This document shows positions 53,632-61,534 of a stretch of DNA of 61,551 bases, piece by piece (positions within the stretch are counted from its first letter, which is position 1; every line of letters begins with the position of its first letter). The translations under genes and the position numbers were made by a program. Source of the DNA: Bacteroidota bacterium (lineage in GTDB: Bacteria > Bacteroidota > Bacteroidia > UBA8524); assembly GCA_006226545.1 (NCBI GenBank), contig SBGR01000030.1, positions 1-61,551 of the forward strand, given 5' to 3'. The notes beneath the pieces are model-generated. The model saw only the letters and a program-made list of their open reading frames with translations. It was not told where the DNA came from and did no database searches.

Positions 53632-54617
53632 TGAAACAACTACAACCCTTACTACTCCTACTCTTACTATTTGGCTGCAGTCAAGAAGAAAAGGCCTTAC
53701 TGGTTCCTTACCAAGAACCTAAGGCGCCGGAAATCTTGCAGATACAGAAGATTGAGCGAAACTGCCAAATGCCATTTAACGTTCAGTTTTACGCCAACGT
53801 AGCCAATGAAATTGGGGGTGAATACTACAACTGGAACATCAACAATCAGGTGTATACCACCAAGTCGCCTTTGGTGCAAATTAGCGATACAGGCACCGTT
53901 ACAGTAAGCTTACAGGTAACCAATAAGATTGGGGTCGACATCTACGAGACGACCTTCTTTTACGCTACCAACTCATTGCCGGTTATTGCCGATTTTCAAA
54001 TCTCGGCCCAGAACAATAACTACCGTGCGCCGGCTAAGATCTTATTTGAAGACCGTTCCCAACGTGCCACCAATGTGAAATGGGATTTTGGCGACGGCTA
54101 CCAATCCAGCCTGAATGATCCGGAGCATGTCTATACAAACCCCGGAACCTATACGGTCAAGTTCACCGCGATGTGTCCGGCCGATACCCAAGAGAAAACC
54201 TATAACTTGGTGATTAAACCGGAGCCTCGGGTGATTCGCTTTGATCGCCTGACCTTGGTCTCTTTCCCGAAAAACTATATACCGGAGAACCAAGACGACA
54301 ATACCTCAGGTGGTGATTTTTACGTTCGTCTTCGACACAATAATTTCTCCTACGGTATTAGTCATGAATACCTTAACCGAAGCAAAGCGCCTTTAACCTG
54401 GGAGTTGCCTAAAAACTGGGATGGTGAGAACAAGCTATTCTTTGTCAACTTCCCGGATTATATCTTAGAGCTATGGGATAAAAACGATACCCAAGATGCG
54501 CAAGTCTTGATTGCCCAATTCAATGGCAGTTACCTAAAAACTGAATACTATCCGAGTGTATTGGAATACGTGTCGGGCGACATGAAATTCCGTGTAAACA
54601 TAGCGTATGAAGATTAG
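53631..54617 (+). CDS. Lipoprotein with a PKD-like domain
   Basis: A 328-residue protein with a lipoprotein signal (MKQLQPLLLLLLLFGCSQ). A PKD-type domain appears in the middle (KILFEDRSQRATNVKWDFGDGYQ, then DPEHVYTNPGTYTVKF, about 135-200). The rest is beta-rich and not recognised. It is coupled to pntB by a TAATG overlap and overlaps the next gene by 11 nt. Co-translation with a redox enzyme is probably incidental. A surface or outer-membrane role is inferred. Confidence 0.78.
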   Translation: MKQLQPLLLLLLLFGCSQEEKALLVPYQEPKAPEILQIQKIERNCQMPFNVQFYANVANEIGGEYYNWNINNQVYTTKSPLVQISDTGTVTVSLQVTNKIGVDIYETTFFYATNSLPVIADFQISAQNNNYRAPAKILFEDRSQRATNVKWDFGDGYQSSLNDPEHVYTNPGTYTVKFTAMCPADTQEKTYNLVIKPEPRVIRFDRLTLVSFPKNYIPENQDDNTSGGDFYVRLRHNNFSYGISHEYLNRSKAPLTWELPKNWDGENKLFFVNFPDYILELWDKNDTQDAQVLIAQFNGSYLKTEYYPSVLEYVSGDMKFRVNIAYED

Positions 54618-55338
54618 ACTATTATTTGCCACCTTGGTATGGAGTAGTGCTCTCTATGCGCAAGACATGGACCGTCAGCGGGTATTGGAATTTGGTGGTG
54701 GCTATGCCGGGGCTTTGGGAAATATCGCTAGCGCTAATGCCTCTAAACTCACCCATGTAGGGAACTTTGATTGGGGTTTCGGATTTGGATTTTACGGTAA
54801 AGAAGGCGTGATGGGAAAAAAGGACCTCTTCGGGATGAAGCTGGGCTGGGACTTCCACTACAATAGCTTGCAAGAATCCTCGGTAGAAGCCTTTGAGCCA
54901 AAACCGCAGAGTTTTGAATTGGTGCGGCAGAACATGATGGTGCACGGCCCGTATGTGAAAGTGGAGTATACCTTGAACTACCGCGTGCAGCCTTTCATCG
55001 GTTTAGGTGCTCACCTGAGCGCGGTGCGAGGTTCGGAGATTAAATTGACGTATGATCCTGCCGATAACTTCTATAAATCGGTGCATTACCAGCCAAAAGG
55101 ATGGGGTCGTATCAATCCGGCGCTTTCAGCCAATGCCGGCTTCCGGATTTTGGTTTCCGATAAATTCGCTATTGCAGGCACCTATGAGTTTATGCTCCGC
55201 AATAGCTGGGCTACACGCTACGATATCTTGGCTGAGTCGGCAAGTTCAGATTATGCCGATTTAGAACAGGAATGGACCATCAGACAAATTGGTTGGTTCC
55301 ATCACGCAACGGTTTCTTTGCAGTTTCTTTTGCGCTGA
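54607..55338 (+). CDS. Outer-membrane beta-barrel-like protein
   Basis: A 243-residue protein with a signal peptide (MKIRLLFATLVWSSALYAQ) and alternating hydrophobic beta strands with aromatic residues (LTHVGNFDWGFGFGFYG, KVEYTLNYRVQPFIGLGAH, TVSLQFLLR at the C-terminus). The final aromatic-rich strand is typical of outer-membrane porin-like proteins. The exact family is not recognised. It overlaps the PKD lipoprotein gene; the aat gene follows after 17 nt. Confidence 0.7.
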   Translation: MKIRLLFATLVWSSALYAQDMDRQRVLEFGGGYAGALGNIASANASKLTHVGNFDWGFGFGFYGKEGVMGKKDLFGMKLGWDFHYNSLQESSVEAFEPKPQSFELVRQNMMVHGPYVKVEYTLNYRVQPFIGLGAHLSAVRGSEIKLTYDPADNFYKSVHYQPKGWGRINPALSANAGFRILVSDKFAIAGTYEFMLRNSWATRYDILAESASSDYADLEQEWTIRQIGWFHHATVSLQFLLR

Positions 55339-55343
55339 GTGCC

Positions 55344-55351
55344 TATTTTCG
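55344..55351 (+). promoter_or_regulatory. -7-like element before aat
   Basis: TATTTTCG resembles the -7 consensus with one mismatch and ends 4 nt before the aat ATG (55356). It lies after the stop of the preceding gene, so aat may have its own leaderless transcript in addition to read-through. Confidence 0.35.
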
Positions 55352-55355
55352 CGGC

Positions 55356-55922
55356 ATGCAGTTATTCTCGGCCGAACAAGTCTTACACGGTTATAGCCTC
55401 GGGGTTTTCCCCATGGCCCATCCAGAAGAGGACAATGCCATCTATTGGTACGAGCCTGAGCTGCGCGGTATCATTCCCCTCAACGGCTTAAAGGTTTCCA
55501 AGAACCTGGCAAGAACCATTCGCAAAGGTGTGTTTGAGGTTCGCATGAATACGGCATTTAGAGAAGTGATGGAAGCCTGTGCGCAACGAGAGGAAACGTG
55601 GATTAGCGAGGAGATAATTGATATTTATACCGAGCTGCACGAAAAGGGCTGGGCGCATAGCGTAGAATGCTGGCAAGAAGGTAAACTTGTCGGTGGCCTT
55701 TACGGCATTGCGATGGGAAGAGCCTTTTTTGGTGAATCGATGTTTCACCGCGTAACGGATGCCAGCAAAGTGGCCTTGGTCTACCTGGTAAGCTGGATGA
55801 AAGCCAATGATTTTACCCTTCTCGACACGCAATACCTTAACTCGCATCTAGCCAGCCTTGGCGGTATTGAGATTCCCAAGGAAGAGTACAAAGAGCGATT
55901 GAAAGAGGCCTTGTCGGAGTGA
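55356..55922 (+). CDS. aat: Leucyl/phenylalanyl-tRNA-protein transferase
   Basis: A 188-residue enzyme with the Aat signature: GVFPMAHPEEDNAIYWYEPELRGIIPL, VRMNTAFREVMEACAQREETWI, HSVECWQEGKLVGGLYGIAMGRAFFGESMFHR. It attaches Leu or Phe to proteins with basic N-termini, marking them for ClpS/ClpAP degradation (N-end rule). The start is placed at ATG 55356 because the longer frame overlaps the preceding gene and reads a non-family extension. The following stretch begins the repeat island. Confidence 0.93.
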   Translation: MQLFSAEQVLHGYSLGVFPMAHPEEDNAIYWYEPELRGIIPLNGLKVSKNLARTIRKGVFEVRMNTAFREVMEACAQREETWISEEIIDIYTELHEKGWAHSVECWQEGKLVGGLYGIAMGRAFFGESMFHRVTDASKVALVYLVSWMKANDFTLLDTQYLNSHLASLGGIEIPKEEYKERLKEALSE

Positions 55923-56759
55923 CAATGCCCCGGTTATGGTCCATGGTTTATGGACGAGTTATGAAGGTTGAAATATGAATGGCCAGCCGGGATTTGTGAT
56001 CTTTGATTTCTGATTTGAAGAGCTGAAACCAAATCTCTCTGCGTTTCTCTGTGAAAAACTCTGTGGCCTCTGTGGTTAAACAGTCCGAAGCCAGCCTGGC
56101 AGAGCCCCACGCCCTCAGCTCCATGCAATTTCTCGAAACTCTCCCCTTGTTTCACCCCTTCGGGGCCAACCCGAATCAAACCCTTTGCCCTATGCTCTGC
56201 GCTCCACGCTATTTCTCGAAACTCTCCCTTTGTTTCACCCCTTCGGGGTTCTGAATTGTTGTGTGTTTCCTTTGCTACCAACGTTAGACCCCTTCGGGGC
56301 CAAGCTTAACCAAGCCGTCTGTCCTTTGCTCTGCGCTCCTCCTCGAAAACCGAAACTCGCTAGCTCGAAACTCACCCTTTGTTTCACCCCTTCGGGGCCA
56401 AGCTTAAACAAGCCCTCAGCTCTGCGCTCCACGCTATTTCTCGAAACTCGCAACTCGATAACCCGCAACCAGCCATGCTTCGTTTCACTGGACTAGAAGT
56501 CCAGTGCCGCAGATTGGAAAGAATCTCGAAACGAGCCCAACGCCCTCTGCTCTGCGCTCTAGGCTATTTCCCTTAACCATTCATAATTCATCCCTCAAAA
56601 TTCATATTTTTAACCTAACGAAGCTGGATTGGCAGCCTTGCCCAAATCAAAAATCAACGATCAGAAATCAAAAATTCTCTACGCCCTCAGCTCTGCGCTC
56701 TAGGCTATTTCCCGAAACTCTCCTAACAGAGCGATAAGGCCCCGGCTCTAAGCCCTTTG
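55923..56759. repeat. Repeat island without genes (heptamers, CCCCTTCGGGG palindromes, CTCGAAA repeats)
   Basis: Several repeat families lie side by side: family 1 heptamers (55936-55955), family 2 (55991-56018, 56644-56677), a CTCTGTG-type array (about 56033-56085), CTCGAAA/CTCGCAA heptamers (for example 56441-56470) and family 3 (about 56578-56605). The hairpin CCCCTTCGGGG occurs four times (56155, 56238, 56289, 56387), and a perfect palindrome with CACTGGACT arms lies at 56486-56506. Open frames in the island read through repeats and are not credible genes. Confidence 0.85.
56486..56506. repeat. Perfect palindrome with CACTGGACT arms
   Basis: Arms CACTGGACT and AGTCCAGTG are separated by AGA. 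Sequences of this kind occur as dispersed repeats in Bacteroidota genomes, as far as I recall. There is no gene end nearby and no T-run, so it is not an obvious terminator. Confidence 0.6.
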
Positions 56760-57050
56760 TTATTTCAACAGCAGCAACTGCGAGTGTTCATGGGCCAAAA
56801 CAGCATGTTTCACTTCCGGTTCAATCAGCACATAATCGCCTGAACTCAATGTCTCCTCCAAAGCCCCCGATTCGGTATAGCTTACCGTGCCGCTCACACA
56901 CAACAACAAGGCTTTTGTTTTACTGCTGTGCTCCTTCAAATTAGCCCCGGCCATCAACTGTATGGATACCGTGCTGCCCAGTTCACCTTTGAAAAACGCT
57001 TGTGCCGACACCTCTTTCGGTCCTGAATGCAATTCACCTAAATTTTTCAT
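56760..57050 (-). CDS. Small cupin-like protein
   Basis: A 96-residue single-domain beta-barrel-like protein. The AGANLKEHSSKTKALLLCVSG segment and GDYVLIEPEVKHAVLAHEHS fit the two cupin motifs (metal-binding His at the H of KEH, then ...EPxxxHxV). The function is unknown; such proteins often sense ligands or act as small enzymes. It lies as an isolated gene inside the repeat island. Confidence 0.8.
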   Translation of the reverse strand: MKNLGELHSGPKEVSAQAFFKGELGSTVSIQLMAGANLKEHSSKTKALLLCVSGTVSYTESGALEETLSSGDYVLIEPEVKHAVLAHEHSQLLLLK

Positions 57051-57433
57051 GTGTTGAAGGTAGGGGAAAGAAAAGGAACCTGAAAGGAAACCCTCTGCCC
57101 GATGCTCTGCGCTCCTCGCTATTCCTCGAAACCCGCAACTCGCTAACTCGAAACAAACCCTCTGCCCCTTGCTCTCTGCTCTAAGCTACTCCTCGAAACC
57201 CGCAACCCGCCAACCCGAAACAAACCCTCTGCCCCTTGCTCTTTGCTCTAAGCTACTCCTCGAAACCCGAAACAATCCCTCTGCCCTCTGCTCTGCGCTC
57301 CATGCTATTTCTCGAAACCCGAAACAATCCCTCTGCCCTCTGCTCCATGCAATTGCTATGACCATTGTCAGCTTTTTGTCATAGTTTCTAGGAGGCTTTT
57401 AGCGCGATAAAAATTCAGCGAACTTCCGGTATT
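57051..57433. repeat. Repeat region with CTCGAAA/CTCTGCGCTC units, no gene
   Basis: The unit TCTGCGCTCC(A/T)CGCTAT...CTCGAAACCCGCAA recurs several times between about 57090 and 57345. Short frames through this stretch (for example 57002-57384) only translate the repeat. An HU-type gene begins at 57434. Confidence 0.8.
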
Positions 57434-58140
57434 ATGTCGCTGAAATACTATCTAATTCCCTTTCCACTAGCCAAAGACAAAAAGAGCTTTCGTGCTGTTC
57501 CGAAACATGAGCGAAGCCTTGGAACGGAAGACTTGATTAACAGAATGCTTGACCGAGGTACCTCCGTTACCAAAGTAGATATCAAAGCTGTTTTCGAATT
57601 ACTGAATCAAGTGGTGACCCAAGAGCTGCTTCATGGCAACCGTATTCAGACGCCGCTATTCTCTGCACAGCTTCGGATTGAAGGCACCTTTAACGAACCC
57701 GCTGAACTTTTCGATTCCAATAAGCACAAAATACACGTGAGCTTAACTGCCTCGCCGGCATTGGAGCGCCAAATCAAGGAAATAAGGCCACAACGATGCA
57801 AAAACACCGGACAGCATGCCCTCATTCAAATGTGCACGAACCTATGCCGGAACCTTATTCACCAGGCTCAACCCGGTGATATTCTAGAAATAAAAGGTCA
57901 GTATTTCTACTTAATGCCCAAGATCCTGCTCAAGGTCTCTACCTCAAAAACGAGGCAGGCTATACCAAGTTGGATCAAATCCTCTCCCTCAAACCTTCCA
58001 CCATTTTAGTAAGATTGCCAGCCCAGCTTAATCCGGGCACGTATCACCTGGAATTCAGAGGCTGCACCAAAAAACAAAAGGCTGCTCATGCTACGGTATT
58101 TTCTAAAAGCATTGAAATCCTCCTAGAAACAAATCTGTAA
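57434..58140 (+). pseudogene. HU-like DNA-binding protein with DUF4469 domain, frameshifted
   Basis: The N-terminal part (57434 to about 57895) is an HU-like / DNA-binding domain (LGTEDLINRMLDRGTSVTKVDI, VTQELLHGNRIQTPLFS). The frame then leaves the family after DILEIKGQ and stops at 58009. In the -1 frame a DUF4469-like C-terminus continues to 58140 (NAQDPAQGLYLKNEAG, TILVRLPAQLNPGTYHLEFRG). The whole length plus one base is 236 codons, so a single lost base near 57890-57905 explains it. It is either a decayed gene or an assembly error. Intact relatives may be nucleoid proteins; the domain pairing is common in Bacteroidota. Confidence 0.78.
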
Positions 58141-58176
58141 TGCAGAATGGATTCGATATAGCCCTCCTGTTCAATG

Positions 58177-58207
58177 TTTCCAATAATAGAAACTTGTATT
58201 ACCTTTG
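58177..58207 (+). promoter_or_regulatory. Promoter of higBA
   Basis: TTTC (58177-58180) is 19 nt before TACCTTTG (58200-58207), matching the -33/-7 layout with one mismatch. The transcript would start about 20 nt before higB. Confidence 0.6.
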
Positions 58208-58222
58208 TTGTACTCAACTCCT

Positions 58223-58250
58223 TTGTTCTGAATGAGGTATTTCAGAACAA
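58223..58250 (+). promoter_or_regulatory. Palindrome spanning the higB start codon
   Basis: A perfect 10-bp inverted repeat, TTGTTCTGAA and TTCAGAACAA with an 8-nt loop, covers the higB ATG (58232-58234). It may be the HigA operator, or an mRNA hairpin that hides the start codon; the sequence alone does not decide. Confidence 0.55.
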
Positions 58251-58563
58251 GGTTTATGGCAGAAGCAGAGGAATTCCTCTCCCGACTCGATGCAAAGGCG
58301 GTTAGTAAAGTACTGTACAAAATTGACCTAGCGGAGCAGACAAATAATTCAGAACTCTTTAAAAAGCTCCAATATGATATCTGGGAATTCAGAATAAAGT
58401 TCTCCGGATTACAGATACGCTTGCTCGCCTTTTGGGACAAGTCTGACAAAGAGGATACGCATGTGATTGCCCCGCATGGGTTAAGAAAGTAGCCAAAGTG
58501 CCGAACAAAGAACTAATTCGAGCCCTGAAGCTTCGCGAACTGTACTTCAAGAACAAACACTAG
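58232..58563 (+). pseudogene. higB: HigB/RelE-type toxin (Gp49-like), frameshifted
   Basis: The frame from ATG 58232 encodes a RelE/HigB-type mRNA interferase N-terminus (FMAEAEEFLSRLDAKA, ELFKKLQYDIWEFRIKFSGLQIRLLAFWDK) but ends at 58492 with HGLRK. In the -1 frame the usual HigB tail continues (KKVAKVPNKELIRALKLREL) to a stop at 58563, 9 nt before the antitoxin gene. Full length plus one base is 111 codons. A single lost base, probably in the GGGTTAAG stretch, would explain it. Loss of a toxin would leave the antitoxin free to persist. An assembly error is the alternative. Confidence 0.8.
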
Positions 58564-58572
58564 CAGATTACC

Positions 58573-58899
58573 ATGAGCACTAAAGAAATCAAGACTTCCT
58601 CACTCGATGACATGAAGGACAAGTTTATTGGTAAACTTGGAAGCCAAGTTCGTGATGAATACGAGCATGAGTTAAATATGGAGGTGCTAGGAAAGATGAT
58701 TAAAGCAGCTCGCCTTGAAAGGAAGCTTACCCAAGAGCAGCTTGGACAGTTGGTTGGTGTTCAAAAAGCTCAAATCTCTAAACTTGAAAGCAGTGCCAAT
58801 AGCGCTACTGTGGATACCATCTTGAAAGTCTTTAAAGCACTAAAAGCTGAGATCCATTTCAATGTTAGATTAGAAGACCGTTACCTTGGTCTTTCTTGA
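58573..58899 (+). CDS. higA: HigA-like antitoxin, XRE-family helix-turn-helix
   Basis: A 108-residue protein with an XRE-type HTH (about 40-95): IKAARLERKLTQEQLGQLVG, VQKAQISKLESS. In higBA systems the toxin gene comes first, as here, and HigA neutralises the toxin and represses the operon. The start lies 9 nt after the restored stop of higB. The N-terminal 35 residues probably contact the toxin. Confidence 0.87.
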   Translation: MSTKEIKTSSLDDMKDKFIGKLGSQVRDEYEHELNMEVLGKMIKAARLERKLTQEQLGQLVGVQKAQISKLESSANSATVDTILKVFKALKAEIHFNVRLEDRYLGLS

Positions 58900-59363
58900 A
58901 AAACACGTCAAGTACCCAAGCTAAGCTTACTGTATTTCCATAAAACACAGGTACTTTCCCCTCTGTCCTAGCCCAGAACATCTCCTGCTCTGGACCAAGC
59001 CACGTTCTGTCCTAGTCGAGAACATCGGCTGGCCTGCACGAGGACAGAAGAACAATACGAGGGTGTTTTATTCGGAACGCCATGTTGGACTCTACCCGAT
59101 TTGTGTTGCGAATTTCACATCCTACTGGGGATTTGCCCTGTATTTGAAGTCGGGATGGAGGGGGTAATTATGAGTTTTGAATTGTGAATTATGAATGCCA
59201 AGTTTAAGGCTACATGCAATTTCTCGAAACCCGCAACTCGCCAACCCGAAACCTTTTCGCCCCTTGCTCTCTGCTCTAGGCTACTCCTCGAAAACCGAAT
59301 CCACGGTCTGGGATCGTGCCATACAGAACGTTGCAAGGCAGCATAGAAGGAACAGGGATCTTC
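58900..59363. other. Gene-free stretch with repeats between higA and a T9SS gene
   Basis: No credible gene. It contains a direct repeat (CTGTCCTAG, then GAACATC, at about 58963-58983 and 59008-59026), and a hairpin with arms TTCTGTCCT (59005-59013) and AGGACAGAA (59041-59049). Family 3 heptamers (59165-59196) and a CTCGAAA/CTCGCCAA repeat unit (about 59214-59300) follow, like those of the 56-57 kb island. Confidence 0.7.
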
Positions 59364-61274
59364 TCATAGTTTAATGATTTTTCTTGGAACATATTTTTTT
59401 AAAGGGGTTTCTAGTTCGATGAGGTAAACGCCTGCCGGCAGGCCCGCACAATCAATCCTATCCCGGCATGTGCCGCTTCGCAGCAGTTTTCCCTGTAAGT
59501 CCAGGATTCGAAACCGGACATTGTCCACATTTTCCAGTTGCAGGTACAATTCGTTGCTTACCGGGTTGGGGAAAAACAGGATTTCTTCCTGCTCTGCCTG
59601 ATGAATCCCTACATTATCCCAGGTAGTAGCGGTATCAAATGCCAAAGGACAATAATTCCCAAATGCGTCTTTGGAATAAGCCCGGTAATAGTAAGTAGTA
59701 TTGGGAATCAGCCCGTAGTCAGCATGGGTTTCTTCCGCGGAAGGTTTAGCGGCAATCAATACAAAACTCATATTGTCCAAGCTTCGCTCTATTTTGATAC
59801 TGTCTACCGGTAATGCCGACGAGGACCAGGTAAGCTCAACCTTCCTGGCACCTATTGCGGAGGCTGATAGGAATGGAATGTTCCTGTTTTCGTTGGTGTC
59901 TCTGAACTTGGCAGTAACGAGGCTGTTTCCATGATAAAACAGAGTATAATAATCCTGTTTGCCAAGCTTAAAATGTACAGGGATATAGCTGCTATCCGCA
60001 ACCTTGTTCCATAAATGTAGTCCGCAACTCAATACCTTGTCGGTATGGGTGGGGTTCTTAAGACTGTCAACCCATAAAGTGAGCAGGTCATGTTCGGGAT
60101 TGAGAACACTTGCTGTTGCAGCATTTGTTCGCACATAACTTCCTCCTCCTCCCATATCTGTCAAAACACTCCTGAATACCTGGGTATTGGCTTTAATGTT
60201 CCCCCGCCAAAGCTGGTTCCCGGAAGAATCGAGTTTGTAACAATAGAATATGTTGCCGGAGAGACTATCTGTTGTGATGGCAGTAACATATACGTTGCTG
60301 CTGTCATCCATAAAAATATCTATGGGAGTGTCTTCCGAAGTTGAAGAATAATGAATGTCTTTCCGCCAAATTCTCACCCCGGTTTTTGTGTATTTGATGC
60401 AGGAGGCCGACATACGGTCTATGGCCGTGTCTTTCATTTCAGCCAGGGCATAAATGCTTTCTGAATCAGTTGCAGCACCCTTGGCAAAGTTCCATGAGAA
60501 CACCAAACTTTCATACTGGTTCCAATTGACAGTTCCACTTGTATCCATGCTCAATATAAGGAATCCCCTTTTCCCTGCCGGGTTTCTTGATTCGCCAATC
60601 ACAAGAAAGCCAGTAGAATCGGTTGCAATTATGTCCCTGAAAAAATTTACGGTGGGGAATGAATTTCGCATGATATTCGCGCCTCTTGTCCAGAGCAATA
60701 CTCCTTCTTCGTAATACTTTATTATAAGTATATCCGAATACGCTGCTAGATTATTAGTTGGGTGACCTGAATAGAATCCATATAAATACCCTAATGAGTC
60801 AGCCAGAATTTTAGCCGGATACCGTTGATAATCTTGAGATCCATACGGAAACCCCGTATATGGGAAACCTCTACCAATAACATTGGGATCAAAATGCTCC
60901 CTGAACCAAATGCTATCCCCATCCGTGGTATATTTTAGGAGAACGATATAGTGGTCTTCCATCGGGGTGATAGCGTGACCGATAGCATACACAAAGCTGT
61001 CCGTAATGGCAATGTCCTTAATAATGCTTTGCTTGTAATCGGGGTTATGATGATTGAGTGTCCAAAGCACATTACCGTTGCTGTCCTGTTTTTGCAGCAA
61101 CAGGGTATCCCCCCTATGGCCGTACAGGTAAAGGTTTTCATCTTCGTCCAGCTTCATGCCTTTTACTTCATAATTATCCGTTCCCATGGGATAGGACTTT
61201 TCCCATAATTTCTTCGTCTGGGCGCTAGCAGTTACAGGAAGCAGTGTCAATACAAAGAATACAAGTGCTTTCAT
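59364..61274 (-). CDS. T9SS-secreted surface protein with type A sorting domain
   Basis: A 636-residue protein. The start is placed at 61274 (MKALVFFVLTLLPVTASAQ, a clear signal peptide), with 12 upstream residues dropped. The body has beta-propeller-like repeats around LILSMDTSGTVNWNQY, YKLDSSGNQLWRGN and MKLDEDENLYLYGH (PQQ/WD-like blades), then an FN3-like module (about 480-565). It ends with a type A T9SS sorting domain (ILFFPNPVSNELYLQLEN ... YVPRKIIKL). It may be exported and attached to the cell surface; the function is unknown. Confidence 0.85.
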   Translation of the reverse strand: MKALVFFVLTLLPVTASAQTKKLWEKSYPMGTDNYEVKGMKLDEDENLYLYGHRGDTLLLQKQDSNGNVLWTLNHHNPDYKQSIIKDIAITDSFVYAIGHAITPMEDHYIVLLKYTTDGDSIWFREHFDPNVIGRGFPYTGFPYGSQDYQRYPAKILADSLGYLYGFYSGHPTNNLAAYSDILIIKYYEEGVLLWTRGANIMRNSFPTVNFFRDIIATDSTGFLVIGESRNPAGKRGFLILSMDTSGTVNWNQYESLVFSWNFAKGAATDSESIYALAEMKDTAIDRMSASCIKYTKTGVRIWRKDIHYSSTSEDTPIDIFMDDSSNVYVTAITTDSLSGNIFYCYKLDSSGNQLWRGNIKANTQVFRSVLTDMGGGGSYVRTNAATASVLNPEHDLLTLWVDSLKNPTHTDKVLSCGLHLWNKVADSSYIPVHFKLGKQDYYTLFYHGNSLVTAKFRDTNENRNIPFLSASAIGARKVELTWSSSALPVDSIKIERSLDNMSFVLIAAKPSAEETHADYGLIPNTTYYYRAYSKDAFGNYCPLAFDTATTWDNVGIHQAEQEEILFFPNPVSNELYLQLENVDNVRFRILDLQGKLLRSGTCRDRIDCAGLPAGVYLIELETPLKKYVPRKIIKL

Positions 61275-61315
61275 GGTTTGTGTTATTAAGGTAGAATCCT
61301 TTCCTTTCAAAATCG

Positions 61316-61534
61316 TTATCTCCTCTTACGGAAAGCTACAAATGAAATTAGTGTGAACCCCTCAATATAAACAGCATACATAGCTCCATCCGTGAGTACG
61401 GTGGGTGGGTCAGTAGCGAAGGAAAGACCCGCGCTGTCCCCGAAATACCAGTTTTGGGTGCGCTTCCAGTCTTGGGCTTTGCCTGAAAAGCAAGTGAAAA
61501 GAAGAATGCTAAGTAAAATCAGGTTCCGGTTCAT
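61316..61534 (-). pseudogene. Truncated N-terminus of a T9SS-type secreted protein
   Basis: A 72-residue frame encodes a signal peptide (MNRNLILLSILLFTCFSGKAQ) and the start of a well-known Bacteroidota surface-protein family (QNWYFGDSAGLSFATDPPTVLTDGAM). In intact relatives the next residues are an EGCATISD-like segment; here the frame runs into a short unrelated tail and stops. The next gene on the same strand begins 41 nt downstream. It is probably a remnant left by deletion or replacement. Confidence 0.65.

Noticed and set aside
55934..56737. Short reading frames in the repeat island (for example 56051-56254, 56185-56496 and 56235-56468)
   Set aside because: They run through repeats and have no signal or domain. 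Their composition follows the repeat and not coding bias.
57002..57384. Small frames overlapping the cupin start and repeat region
   Set aside because: They only translate CTCGAAA/CTCTGCGCTC units and have no independent support.
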